NCBI GenBank assembly: GCA_964568845.1
Contig: CAZMSC010000015.1
Location: forward strand, 1-41,419
Origin: DTBU01 sp964568845
Lineage (GTDB): Archaea; Thermoproteota; CALKCG01; B24
Direction of reading: 5' to 3'
DNA length: 41,419 bases
The notes beneath the pieces were generated by a model that saw nothing but the letters and a program-made list of their open reading frames with translations, ran no database searches and was not told where the DNA came from. The position numbers were made by a program, and so were the translations under genes. The number at the start of each line of letters is the position of its first letter. The first letter of the stretch is position 1. This document shows, one piece after another, positions 1 to 8,912 of the stretch.

Positions 1-88
1 CCATCCAAATTGATAAACTTTACACTCTAATATACACAGCCATCCTCTCTTCGTGGACTTGCATTTCTACTTCTACCCAAAGTGGTTT

Positions 89-718
89 TTAAACATTGAT
101 TAGCTTGTTTTTCTCAAGTATTTTTTCTGCAAATGAAAACAATGCCTCTTTACATTTTTCAAGATAATTTTCCGTCTCTTTTTTCTTAGGTATTTCCCAT
201 AGATCTCTTTCTGACACCTTCCTATACCATTTATTTAATGCTTCTAATTCCTCTTCTAATTCTTCATATTCCTCCTCGGTAAGATTACCTGTGTCTATAT
301 TTCTCTCTATTTCCTCTAGAAATTCCCTACACTCTTCAATTATCTCTAGGTATTCTCTCTCCCTACTCTCTTTAAACTTCTGAAAAATGTTTTTCAAATC
401 TTCTTCTCTTAACGGTTTTGATAGGAAGACTGTAAACTCTACATCTCTTAGCTCTTCCAAGGCTTTCAAAAGCTCCTCGTTCAACTTCCCACTATCAGGT
501 ATTATGCATAGTGAAAGCTTGGGGTATATTCCTCCCAATATTCTAAGCTTCCTCCATGCTTTAACCTTTAAACGTGAGGGTTTTTCAGAAACATCGTAGA
601 GAAGTATAAAGAATCTAGTTGGTTTCTCTGTATTCGACATTTCTGTTAAATGCTCCATTAGGGCTCTATATATGCGTTTTTCCTTTTTAGAGGACTTAAA
701 AATCTTTAAATGTAACAA
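89..718 (-). CDS. ChrB/Cas2-like-fold domain protein with charged C-terminal helix
   Basis: The segment around residues 35-100 contains RFFILLYDVSEKPSRLKVK, then a Trp-Arg-Lys-Leu helix, a small Gly/Tyr turn and a strand ending in IPDS. This follows the pattern of the ChrB N-terminal domain and the ferredoxin-like Cas2/PaaX middle domain: hydrophobic strand, P-S-x-x-R-x-x-x-W-R-x-L, then a strand closing in LP/IPD. The rest (about residues 110-205) is Glu/Lys-rich and should be helical or coiled coil. The longest frame starts with TTG inside the inverted repeat at 704-733. With the TATA-like ctttaaa at 704-710, an internal ATG at 658 or 640 is a better start and leaves the whole domain. ChrB and PaaX proteins are transcription regulators, so autoregulation through the repeat is possible, but this is inference. 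No HTH is visible. Confidence 0.55.
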   Translation of the reverse strand: MLHLKIFKSSKKEKRIYRALMEHLTEMSNTEKPTRFFILLYDVSEKPSRLKVKAWRKLRILGGIYPKLSLCIIPDSGKLNEELLKALEELRDVEFTVFLSKPLREEDLKNIFQKFKESREREYLEIIEECREFLEEIERNIDTGNLTEEEYEELEEELEALNKWYRKVSERDLWEIPKKKETENYLEKCKEALFSFAEKILEKNKLINV

Positions 719-733
719 TCGTTACATTTAAAG
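704..733. promoter_or_regulatory. Perfect inverted repeat, divergent promoter/operator
   Basis: Arms ctttaaatgtaac (704-716) and gttacatttaaag (721-733) are exact reverse complements of 13 bp around a 4-base spacer. Each arm carries a TATA-like ctttaaa/tttaaag, so both divergent genes would have their TATA box inside the repeat. A protein bound here could control both directions together. Confidence 0.7.
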
Positions 734-751
734 TGGATTAAATTGCAACTA

Positions 752-1444
752 TTGGAAAGCAAACACATCAGCGCCTTTACATCTGCGCTTACAGATTCAC
801 GGATTCTACCTAGAGAAGGGGGAATATACTCTTCACCTTTGAATACTCGGCCTAATGTGATTTATGTAGAGGTTATGAGAAATGGTAAGGTAAGCGTTGG
901 ATGTTGCGAGGGTATAATGAGAGAGCATGAACGTTTAGCTTTCAACGATCTATCTGAGAAACTCAGCTATCGCATCAGAGAAATCCCTAGAGAATCTATA
1001 GAATGGATACGGGTATCTTGTGTAAAATTTGTAAAAGAGAAGCAATTTCAAGGAATGCCACCGGGTGTGCTCTCTGCAGAAGGGGAGGCGTGGCTAATAT
1101 ATCATAGAGCAGATAACGTGATTTTTCCTTCCTATCGAAGCTTTTCACTAGACTTAGATAGAGGTCGACGTATCACCTTCATTAGTCCAAGAAATCTGGT
1201 GAGAGATACAATCACGATAAGACATCCAGTTTACACAGCTGAAACATACACTGGCGTTGTATCTATAATAGAAGTTTCAATTCAGGAAATTCTAAAACAT
1301 GTTAAAAGCCATTTCGGTCTTGGATCAATAATCTCCCAATCGTCAGACGTGGTCAGTTGCATATATGTTCTTGGAGATAAAGACTTATCATCTATTTTAA
1401 AGACCTTGAGTTTAAGTATTGCTAATCAAAATGGGGTCTTCTAA
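752..1444 (+). CDS. Hypothetical archaeal protein
   Basis: I do not recognise the family. The frame is open from a TTG at 743 to the TAA at 1442-1444 (233 residues). The TATA-like element at 725-733 makes the second TTG, at 752, a more natural near-leaderless start. The protein has no signal peptide or membrane segment. It contains a mid-protein Cys-Cys (VGCCEG) and looks like a mixed alpha/beta soluble fold. Its stop lies just before the likely ATG of the prenyltransferase-like gene downstream, so the two are probably co-transcribed. It is divergent from the ChrB-like gene and shares the inverted repeat. Codon use looks normal, so it is probably a real gene. Confidence 0.6.
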   Translation: MESKHISAFTSALTDSRILPREGGIYSSPLNTRPNVIYVEVMRNGKVSVGCCEGIMREHERLAFNDLSEKLSYRIREIPRESIEWIRVSCVKFVKEKQFQGMPPGVLSAEGEAWLIYHRADNVIFPSYRSFSLDLDRGRRITFISPRNLVRDTITIRHPVYTAETYTGVVSIIEVSIQEILKHVKSHFGLGSIISQSSDVVSCIYVLGDKDLSSILKTLSLSIANQNGVF

Positions 1445-1445
1445 A

Positions 1446-2405
1446 ATGTTTAGAACACCGGATCCCCGCGATATCGTAAAATACGTGACGAGTAAACAGG
1501 GAATAGACGGTGGCTATCTAAGTTACCAGTACATGGGAATCTTTGAATCCAGCGTTGAAGATACCTACTACGCCCTCACTGCGCTTAAGCTCTTGGGAGT
1601 GAATCCTCCTAATGTATCTAAGACTTTAGATTTTCTTAGGAAAGCACAGCTGTCAGATGGAGGCTATAGTAGTCTCCGCGTGGCTTTTTTCGCCACTAGA
1701 GCTCTGACTGCTTTTCATGAAAAACCTAGAGACGTAAATGGATCTATATCGTATCTTAAAAATTCATTGGAATTGATGTTGAATAGAGGATATGGCTTAT
1801 TTCAACAACTGGTTGGGTTTGAAAGAAAAGGTTACATAACTAGAGAAGCTGAAGAAAATGCATTGAAATCTATGGATTTATATAATCTGTACATTATAGA
1901 AATACCTACGCTGTTATGTAATATACATATGATAACATCGGCTCTTAATCTACTGGGCTATCAGTTGAGTGAATTGGAAAGGGAAAATATAATTAAGCTT
2001 GTTTTAAAGTTTAAAAACGAAGATGGCGGTTTTGGCTTAAATGCCTCATATATCGATGAGACTTTCCATGCGTTATCCATTTTAATAGACCTAAAAACTC
2101 CTCTTGACGATTTAAATTTAAAGGATACTATAGAATGGGTATATAATTGTGAAAATCGCTCAGGGGGTTTTAAAGTTAAACCGGACGTTCCATATTCATA
2201 CTCTCTAGAGTATACGTACTATGGCCTTCAAGCTATGGATCTACTGAATGTCGAACCGCTTTTTCCAAACACACACGTCGGCTTCATCTACAGCTGTTAT
2301 AACACTAATGGTGGCTTCAGAAGGTCGATAAACTTGGGGATTTCAACATTGGAGGATACGTTTTACGCGGTTTCTTCGCTCACTAAATTAAATGTTACGC
2401 TATGA
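1446..2405 (+). CDS. Prenyltransferase/terpene-cyclase alpha-alpha barrel repeat protein
   Basis: The protein has at least four repeats of the protein-prenyltransferase beta-subunit/squalene-cyclase type: a DGGY or GGF turn followed about 20 residues later by a helix such as ExTYYALTAL, DETFHALSIL, EYTYYGLQAM or EDTFYAVSSL. These repeats build a closed alpha-alpha barrel. The Zn-site regions of true prenyltransferase beta subunits (D-x-C-Y-S-W and the later H-T-Y-Y) read DVPYSY and EDTFY here. The Cys is Pro and the His is Asp, so protein prenyltransferase activity is doubtful. Frames starting at TTG 1419 or ATG 1431 overlap the upstream gene. ATG 1446, one base after that gene's stop, is the simplest start. 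Function unknown; possibly a terpene-binding or structural barrel. Confidence 0.7.
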   Translation: MFRTPDPRDIVKYVTSKQGIDGGYLSYQYMGIFESSVEDTYYALTALKLLGVNPPNVSKTLDFLRKAQLSDGGYSSLRVAFFATRALTAFHEKPRDVNGSISYLKNSLELMLNRGYGLFQQLVGFERKGYITREAEENALKSMDLYNLYIIEIPTLLCNIHMITSALNLLGYQLSELERENIIKLVLKFKNEDGGFGLNASYIDETFHALSILIDLKTPLDDLNLKDTIEWVYNCENRSGGFKVKPDVPYSYSLEYTYYGLQAMDLLNVEPLFPNTHVGFIYSCYNTNGGFRRSINLGISTLEDTFYAVSSLTKLNVTL

Positions 2406-2460
2406 AAACGATTAACCTTTGTTCGCTCGCTTACGACTTAAGGTTGTATATGAGGAGTTA

Positions 2461-2495
2461 AATATTAAATAATATATTCAATAATATAACATATT
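2461..2495 (+). promoter_or_regulatory. AT-rich leaderless promoter of the DUF4438 gene
   Basis: The 35 bases before ATG 2496 are almost all A/T, with a TATA-like tattaaataa around 2463-2472. That places the transcription start close to the ATG, giving a leaderless or near-leaderless mRNA. No Shine-Dalgarno sequence is present. Confidence 0.55.
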
Positions 2496-3374
2496 ATGTC
2501 TTCCGTTTTAGAAACGAATGAAAATAGACTTATTAAAGTCTCAGTTACCGGTGCCATTTCGAGTCCAGTTATACACTATCCATATCAAATATCTGCCTTC
2601 GGCGAGCCGATGGTTCTACCGAGCGTAGGAGGGATCAGGTATAATTTACGTGCTGGAGACTATGCAACCGGGTGGATGGCTGATCACGTCGAGCCTGGCG
2701 TAAGTATTAAAAATGCGAACAGTGATGCCAATAGAGCTTTAAATACGCTATCCTGTATAGGGAATGAAGCCATAGTGTTTTCAGGTGATGCTAAAGGTTC
2801 TAAAGGTACGGTTGTTGGTAAGCATGGTGGGATTGAACACGTTATGGTGGATTTCCCAGTGGAGGTCTTAGACAAACTCAACATAGGTGATAATGTTTTG
2901 GTTAAAGCCTATGGTGTTGGTTTAAAAATACTGAATGCTCCAAACGTTAAAGTTATGAATCTTGACCCTAGAGTGTTGAATCTGCTGAACTTGAAGTTTG
3001 AATATGATTGCCTAGCCGTTCCAGTTACCCATTTAGTACCAGCGTCTATAATGGGCTCGGGCTTAGGAGATATACAGGTATATAGCGGTGATTACGATAT
3101 TCAACTCTTCGATAAAGCCGTCGTTAACGAGTACCACCTAGACGACCTTAGATTAGGCGACCTTATAGCGATATTAAACGCTGATCACACCTATGGACGG
3201 ATCTATCGTAGCGGAGCTATTTCCATAGGTGTCGTCGTCCACACAGACTGCGTGCTGGCAGGTCATGGACCTGGAGTAACCACGATAATGACTTCAAGTG
3301 AAGGTAAAATAAAACCGATAATAGATTCAAGTGCAAATATAGCAAGGATTTTAAAATTGAGAGATGACGTTTAA
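2496..3374 (+). CDS. DUF4438 family protein
   Basis: 292 residues with the family hallmarks: an N-terminal GEPMVLPSVGGI segment, then GDYATGWMADHVEPGVS, a HGGIEHV strand, a central LVPASIMGSGLG motif, and a C-terminal region with LNADHTYGRIYRSGAISIGVVVH and GHGPGVTTIM. These Gly- and His-rich motifs are very conserved among archaeal and Thermotoga homologues (PF14505). Structures of the family exist but I know of no assigned activity. The conserved Asp/His residues suggest an enzyme or ligand-binding protein. It has its own AT-rich promoter and is convergent with polB, whose end lies about 50 bp away. The start is supported by the promoter position. Confidence 0.85.
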   Translation: MSSVLETNENRLIKVSVTGAISSPVIHYPYQISAFGEPMVLPSVGGIRYNLRAGDYATGWMADHVEPGVSIKNANSDANRALNTLSCIGNEAIVFSGDAKGSKGTVVGKHGGIEHVMVDFPVEVLDKLNIGDNVLVKAYGVGLKILNAPNVKVMNLDPRVLNLLNLKFEYDCLAVPVTHLVPASIMGSGLGDIQVYSGDYDIQLFDKAVVNEYHLDDLRLGDLIAILNADHTYGRIYRSGAISIGVVVHTDCVLAGHGPGVTTIMTSSEGKIKPIIDSSANIARILKLRDDV

Positions 3375-3422
3375 AGTGGGGGAAAGTTCACAATTTTTAT
3401 TTTCATCAAATCCTTATTTCTG

Positions 3423-6062
3423 CTACTGCTTTTTCGATGGCATGAAACTCCACAGCGACCTGCTACCAGCCATGCTTATGAGGTCTATATCTAAAGCGTC
3501 TAGAACCTGTTCAAAGGTGCTTTCAAGGTATTCAATATACTTGTCTGTGTCTATTTCATTTGGACCCCTTATAAGTTGGACTGGTTTGACACCTGGATCC
3601 GTTACGACTTTAACGAAAGATATTATATCTCCTGCTCTTACGTCGAACCCTTTCTGTTTTAAGAGCAGTGCAGCTTTGACGTGTTGAGGGGTCGTTTTCA
3701 CATATCCCTCAGGGGGTCTACTGAGCATGACTTTAAATGCGAGTTTATCTATAGGCACGTTTCCACGCTTTATCCTATTATAGCTTTCTTTATAAAGCTC
3801 TATTATGTTTTCTTTGGCTTTCTCGAAGTCTTCAAAACTGTTGACGGAGCCGAGGATCTTCATCATATCCATGAATGCGTCTTTAATGAAGTCTGGGATG
3901 TGACGTTTCTTGCCAGTTAATCCTTTAACGTCTACTGTACCGTCTTGGTAAACGCCAAGGTAGTTCTTTTTCCTAGAGCTCAGCACGACGTATCTGTAGA
4001 TTCTGTCTATATCGAGCTCCATGCCGAGCTCTTTTTCAGCCCAATTCATAAGCTCTTCAATTTGGCTCTTCGTCGGAGACTTTAAGAATAGCGAATCAGT
4101 ATCACCGTATACGACTTCAACTCCTAGAGATTCTGCTTTTTCAACCGTTTTCGTTATAACGTACCTTCCTATGGACGTTATAGCCTCTGCGACTGTTGGA
4201 CAATAGAGTGCGAAGTTTTCAGCTCCAAATACACCATAAGATGCATTTAGAATAACTTTCAGACTGCTTTGAACGACATTATACCATTCTCTAACTTCAG
4301 ATGGCAGGCTTTTATCTTTCGACCTGGGCTTATACCATTTAACTCTAACGTCTTTTAGAGACCCTATAAGTAGGCTTGTTAACCCTTTCTCCTTCGTGCA
4401 AATCCAGTGGGTTGTACCTGGGACGATTTTGGATTTGCACTCTTGATGGTTGCAATTCAACGTCTCATAGCTTATATTGTACTGTCTAACTATGGAAGGA
4501 TACATGGATTGAAAGTCTAGAACTGCCACGTTAAAGTGAACACCAGGCTTAGGTGTTATAACTTCTCCACCTCTATACTTCTTACCCTCTATTATGGCTT
4601 TTGTCGTTATCTTGCCTTTTACTGCTAGGAGGTCTTCCCTCCTAGGTATTAGCCACCCCCGCATACGGTGCTCATAAAGCATCATATTCCTTATCCAGTT
4701 CGATATGCCTTGTCTGGTTAAATCTTCAACAGGGGTAGAGGTTATTCTTGCGAGAACCAGTATAAGCTTCATAACCAAATCATTGTTCATCGATGTTAAT
4801 CCATAGACTATCTCAGAATCCCTAAGGCAATACTCGGCGAGCTCCATATATGTAAGCTCGCTAATAGGCGTTTCAATTTCCACCTTCCCCATTCCAAGTA
4901 AAGCTTCACCTATTTCGTCAAGCGTATTTTCACGATATTTCTGACCGAAAGCGTAAACCTGTATAGACCTGTTGAAGAAAAACTTGTAAAGGTCTATGTG
5001 TATTCCATTTTTTACCAGCGTAGAATCCCTGCCCCGTTCTATGGGTATTTTATCCGCTTCTATACCGAGTCTCTTCGCTCTATAGTAGAGATATGGTAGG
5101 TCAAAGTCGTCGCCATTAAACGTTAAGATGAAAGGATATGCTCTAAAATAGTCGAAAACCCTCAGTATAAGTTCCTTTTCATTATCGAGGTATTCGACCT
5201 CCGCATCAATATTCGCCACCCCTTCCTCCACACCTTCTCTCTTCAACAATATGACTTTCCGTAGACCATCCGACCCTATTAGGGAAACAGCAACGATCGG
5301 GTCTTTCGCCTCCTTAGGGTTCGGAATTCTAGTCGCTACTTCACCTGCAACCTCTATGTCTACCGCCAATCTAGCTATCTTCGGGACTCTAAGCTCCAAT
5401 AGGCTGAGCCATCTAACAACATATTCCATATACTCCTCCGGCTCGTCTTTAAAAACGCTCTTAATCACCCTCAGCGTTTCATCTGGAAGCTCGTACTTAA
5501 CTGGTATAAGTTTGCCTTCTTCAACCTTATACGGCATACCGATTTTTAACCTCCTGTCAAAAACGTAGTTTTCATGAAACTTTATATCGGCCTCCCAAGC
5601 CTTGGGGAGAACATCTCTTATGGAATTTCCAACCCTGCCGCCTATGGAAAGCGGATCTTTAGCCACAACTTTAGTCATCAGCCTTTTCCTGTAATTTAAT
5701 GGGTCATATTTTTCAACAACCTCTAGCTGTTGGAATCCTGGATGGTTTATAATCCCCGGAACATCCTTCACTTTTTCAGGCGGCAGGTCGCTTAAACAAT
5801 AGGGTTTGTAGTCTGTATTATCATACCATAGGTATATTTTCTGCTCAGCTTCATTGAATAGTTTTAAGCAAACGGCTCCCTTCTCTCCATCGTAGGTTGC
5901 TGATATAAGGTAGCTCGGAGGTATATCCTTTACCTCTTCATCTCCATTGGCTTTAGCTTTTGAAAGCTGCTCTCCTTCAAAATGAGTCTCATCTACCGTC
6001 CTCTTTTCCTCCTCCGTTTTCTTGGCTAGAAAATCCATGAGGGTGTAGGTTTTATAAGGCAT
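3423..6062 (-). CDS. polB: Family-B DNA polymerase (replicative, with 3'-5' exonuclease)
   Basis: Template-directed DNA synthesis with proofreading. Exonuclease motif I reads AVDIEV and Exo II FILTFNGDDFDLP. Polymerase motif A is DFQSMYPSI, motif B is KVILNASYGVFG, and motif C is YGDTDSLFL with the two catalytic Asp residues. The N-terminal WYDNTDYKPYCL resembles crenarchaeal Dpo1-type enzymes. The open frame reaches TTG 6089 (888 aa). The TATA-like aacataaatat at 6093-6103 would put transcription initiation near 6074, so ATG 6062 (MPYKTYTLMDF, 879 aa) is the better start. No intein interrupts the motifs. It is divergent from the RNA methyltransferase gene. The exact B1/B3 assignment needs a tree. 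Confidence 0.96.
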   Translation of the reverse strand: MPYKTYTLMDFLAKKTEEEKRTVDETHFEGEQLSKAKANGDEEVKDIPPSYLISATYDGEKGAVCLKLFNEAEQKIYLWYDNTDYKPYCLSDLPPEKVKDVPGIINHPGFQQLEVVEKYDPLNYRKRLMTKVVAKDPLSIGGRVGNSIRDVLPKAWEADIKFHENYVFDRRLKIGMPYKVEEGKLIPVKYELPDETLRVIKSVFKDEPEEYMEYVVRWLSLLELRVPKIARLAVDIEVAGEVATRIPNPKEAKDPIVAVSLIGSDGLRKVILLKREGVEEGVANIDAEVEYLDNEKELILRVFDYFRAYPFILTFNGDDFDLPYLYYRAKRLGIEADKIPIERGRDSTLVKNGIHIDLYKFFFNRSIQVYAFGQKYRENTLDEIGEALLGMGKVEIETPISELTYMELAEYCLRDSEIVYGLTSMNNDLVMKLILVLARITSTPVEDLTRQGISNWIRNMMLYEHRMRGWLIPRREDLLAVKGKITTKAIIEGKKYRGGEVITPKPGVHFNVAVLDFQSMYPSIVRQYNISYETLNCNHQECKSKIVPGTTHWICTKEKGLTSLLIGSLKDVRVKWYKPRSKDKSLPSEVREWYNVVQSSLKVILNASYGVFGAENFALYCPTVAEAITSIGRYVITKTVEKAESLGVEVVYGDTDSLFLKSPTKSQIEELMNWAEKELGMELDIDRIYRYVVLSSRKKNYLGVYQDGTVDVKGLTGKKRHIPDFIKDAFMDMMKILGSVNSFEDFEKAKENIIELYKESYNRIKRGNVPIDKLAFKVMLSRPPEGYVKTTPQHVKAALLLKQKGFDVRAGDIISFVKVVTDPGVKPVQLIRGPNEIDTDKYIEYLESTFEQVLDALDIDLISMAGSRSLWSFMPSKKQ

Positions 6063-6206
6063 CCTCTTCTCACTAGAAACTATAAGCAACCTCAGATATT
6101 TATGTTATCCTTTGCGAACCTGTCAACATGATGCGTCAACCACGTAGTTGAACCAATGTTTTTAAGCAAGTTTAAAACAATAAACATATGCCAGCTAATG
6201 CCCGTG

Positions 6207-7538
6207 ATGGTTGAGAGAGCTCTTAGACTTGCATTTAAGATTTTCCAGCTTGAAGAGAAAAACGGTTTAGGTTTAAAATCCGCCGCTAGTAGAGCTAGAA
6301 GTATTATTTCTGAAGGAGATCGTCAGGTAATGGGTCTATCTCAACGTTTGGTATTTGAGACTATAAAGCATAAATCACTTATAGATTACATTCTTAGTAA
6401 ATTTTACGGCGAATCTTTGAAAATACTTTCAGAATCAGCTAAATATGCCTCTCAAATTTTGACGTATGAATTTAAAATAAATAACGCCCCATCTGTAAAA
6501 CCCGATGTTTTCTTTAAAGCTTTAAGAAAAATCCTTAAAAAGGAGGAATATGCTTCATGTATCCGCCTCTTCAGTTGGCTCAAAAGAACATCTATAAACG
6601 AGCTTCTCCCGGCGGAAGACCCGGTGAAACACTTATCGCTTTCATATTCGAACCCATACTGGTTTGCAAAGTACTCTATTAAAAACTTCGGCCTCATCAA
6701 CGGTTTAAAACTTTTGAAGAGTTTGACTATTCCACCTCCAACATACTTTAGAGTTAACACGCTTAAAGCCTCTGAAGATACGGTTCTAAGTCTACTTTCA
6801 AACGAAGGCTTCGAATTCGAAAAAATCGATTGTCTAAATTATGTTTTCAAAGTTACTAAGTCTAAAAAGCCCATAGTTGTATCTGAAGCCTACAAGAGAG
6901 GCTGGATATACGTCCAAGACTTATCGAGTTGCTTGGCGGTAGAGGCATCTGAACCTAAACCAGGCTTCACGGTGTTGGATGTATGCGCTACACCCGGGTC
7001 TAAAACAACACACTTCGCCCAATTGATGGAGAATAAAGGCCGTATAATATCGATTGAGCTTTCAAAGAGCCGCGTTAAAACATGGCTTAAAGAAACCTCT
7101 AGAATGGGTGTTTCAATCGCTCAAATGGTGTTGGCGGATGCGTCTAAACCATACCCGTTAAAACTCGAGGCCGATGTAGTCCTTGTAGACCCCCCATGCT
7201 CCAACACTGGGGCCTTCCATAGAGATCCATCGTTAAAGTGGAAAATGTCTCCAGAGCGTGTTAGAAGGTTTTCCGAGCTTCAATTATCCATACTCCTCTC
7301 CTCCATAGAACATGTTAAACCGAATGGGCATATCGTTTACGCCACATGCAGTATAATGGTTGAGGAAAATGAAATGGTTATTGAAAAATTTCTAAATCTA
7401 AACCCCGATTTCGACGTTGATCAGATAAATTGCGCGATCGGAGACCCCGGTTTAAGAGGGTTTAAAGAGTGTAGGAGACTCTATCCACACAAGCACATGT
7501 GCAACGGCTTTTTTATAGCTAAGCTTGTAAAAAGATGA
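6207..7538 (+). CDS. NusB-NOL1/NOP2/Sun RNA cytosine-C5 methyltransferase
   Basis: SAM-dependent m5C methylation of rRNA or tRNA. The first ~140 residues form a NusB-like helical domain. The C-terminal half is the Rossmann methyltransferase, with SAM motif I DVCATPGSKTTH, motif IV VDPPCSNTGAFHRDP (a PPC cysteine) and motif VI YATCS (the catalytic TC cysteine). This RsmB-like domain order is found in bacterial RsmB and some archaeal proteins, so the target base cannot be told from sequence. The frame is open from ATG 6156. A TATA-like tttaaaacaat at 6171-6181 favours ATG 6207 (MVERALRL), or GTG 6204/ATG 6198, as the real start. Divergent from polB. Confidence 0.9.
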   Translation: MVERALRLAFKIFQLEEKNGLGLKSAASRARSIISEGDRQVMGLSQRLVFETIKHKSLIDYILSKFYGESLKILSESAKYASQILTYEFKINNAPSVKPDVFFKALRKILKKEEYASCIRLFSWLKRTSINELLPAEDPVKHLSLSYSNPYWFAKYSIKNFGLINGLKLLKSLTIPPPTYFRVNTLKASEDTVLSLLSNEGFEFEKIDCLNYVFKVTKSKKPIVVSEAYKRGWIYVQDLSSCLAVEASEPKPGFTVLDVCATPGSKTTHFAQLMENKGRIISIELSKSRVKTWLKETSRMGVSIAQMVLADASKPYPLKLEADVVLVDPPCSNTGAFHRDPSLKWKMSPERVRRFSELQLSILLSSIEHVKPNGHIVYATCSIMVEENEMVIEKFLNLNPDFDVDQINCAIGDPGLRGFKECRRLYPHKHMCNGFFIAKLVKR

Positions 7539-7647
7539 TAATTCAAGTTCTGAACAGTTCTAGGAATAGCGATGAGAAGATATCTAAGTAAAATATCAGA
7601 ATGTTTTCGTTCTAATGCTGGAGTATAGGTTTAAATGGATGGACAAA

Positions 7648-7998
7648 TTAAACGGAAAATCCAGTTTTTCTCAGAACTTCGAACCCTTTACAGTCATACC
7701 CTGCATGTCCTTTCGATAGGCGTCTTCCCCTAAAAGAGCTGTGGCTATATCCTTACCAACAACCCCCTCCCTATAGTTCTGTAAAAACATCTAAGTTTTG
7801 AGCTGACACTAGAATCTTGGTTTCAAAACGCTCTTCTTTCAAGAGTTCCTCAATGGGTAGCTCTTTGGTCTTCAATTTCCTACAAAGTCTTCTACGTCTA
7901 AGGACGCCGAATTTATGTAGTTGTCTAATATTGCTTTAAGGTATATGAGATCCGTGTTTACTACTGAAACATGGAAATCTTCGTCAAAACTAATAGAC
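7648..7998 (-). pseudogene. Frameshifted remnant of an unrecognised gene
   Basis: No long frame exists here, but protein-like segments join across frames on the minus strand. First comes DEDFHVSVVNTDLIYLKAIL through SLDVEDFVGN (stop), then LKTKELPIEELLKEERF to QNLDVFTEL (stop), then YREGVVGKDIATALLGEDAY, then GHAGYDCKGFEVLRKTGFSV and a TAA at 7648-7650. One break lies at a T5 run. At least three frameshifts are needed for one protein of about 120 residues. I cannot name the family. It follows the GNAT gene on the same strand and may have been co-transcribed with it. The rest of the 7539-7998 gap shows nothing else I can support. Confidence 0.4.
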
Positions 7999-8017
7999 TC
8001 AATCTCGAGATTGAGTC
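7996..8017. repeat. Perfect 22-bp palindrome over the GNAT stop codon
   Basis: Arms gactcaatctc and gagattgagtc are exact reverse complements with no spacer. The element covers the last codons and the stop of the GNAT gene. It could be a protein-binding site or part of a 3' processing or termination signal. With no loop it is not a classical hairpin terminator. Confidence 0.6.
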
Positions 8018-8912
8018 TTTATCTTTCCATACAGCTCTAAAACCAACGCTCCCAATGTCCCTTCAACTGTTAATTTACTTGCTAAGAGATCGCCTTGGTG
8101 TGTCCATACCATCACTTCTCCACTTGCTAGGTTATTTAGTAACCTGATTAGGTCGCTTACGTTCTGTTCGATGTAGAATGGGTTGACTTCGACAATTTCT
8201 CTTCCAGTGGGAAGAGGCACTTTGTTTAAAATATGATCGTTGAATATGAAAGCGTATCCGTTAAAGTCTACAATGTGAGAGTTTTCCACGACCGCGATGA
8301 CGCTTCCGAGCTTTAAAACCCTCTTCCTACTCTTCAAATGATCGAACACGTGTTCTGTTAGCTTTATTGGATAATAGCCTAGGTTTACGATACCGCCTCT
8401 CTCCTTAAATCCCATTGCTCTGACTAGTTCGCCCCATTGTACATCTAGGCTTATAACCTCGCCTACGTTTCGTCGTCCATAGGGATTTTGCACTTTGTGG
8501 TTAAGCCTTCTATAAACGGTGTTGAAGTCCATGCCTTTAAATAGCTTTTGGGCGACTGTGTTTTCAGTTTCTACAGAAGCGTAGGTATATGAGGTGTCAA
8601 GCCAACCTACAGCTTTCTCCAATAGCTTTCTACTTACACCTTTTCTCCTAAATTCCTTATGGACGAGAAGACCGCCGATCCATCCACAACCGTACATGTA
8701 CTTCATCGCATAGATGCTCCCCACAGTCTTTTGATCAACTTTGGCTTCAAATATCCTGCAGGTCTCCAATCGGTTGAGTATTCTGAATAGTTGCGTATCT
8801 GCCAAGTAAGTGAATGGCTCTTCCCTATGGCTGTTGAAAAGCCTACTATAGAGTTTAGTTCTCTACATTCAGATATTTCAATTTCCGAATTTCTACGTCG
8901 ATTTAAAGTCAT
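7999..8912 (-). pseudogene. GNAT N-acetyltransferase, N-terminus out of frame
   Basis: The main frame carries a typical acetyl-CoA-binding core: WIGGLLVHKEFRRKGVSRKL matches GNAT motif A (V-x-x-x-x-R-x-x-G), followed by ETENTVAQKLFKGMDF. A second domain of about 150 residues follows. Its only usable start is TTG 8805. Yet the same frame continues upstream as protein-like NSHREEPFTYLADTQLFRIL without a start codon, until a TAG near 8858. An N-terminal piece beginning ATG 8912 (MTLNRRRNSEIEISECREL) is in another frame, so a single frameshift near 8840-8860 would join them. Either the gene is recently broken, translation starts at TTG 8805 with a truncated domain, or the assembly has an error. 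The substrate is unknown. Confidence 0.65.

Noticed and set aside
89..718. The first gene as a CRISPR-associated Cas2
   Set aside because: The ferredoxin-like motif is shared, but the protein has a long charged C-terminal extension, and neither cas1 nor an array is nearby. ChrB/PaaX-like is the better fit.
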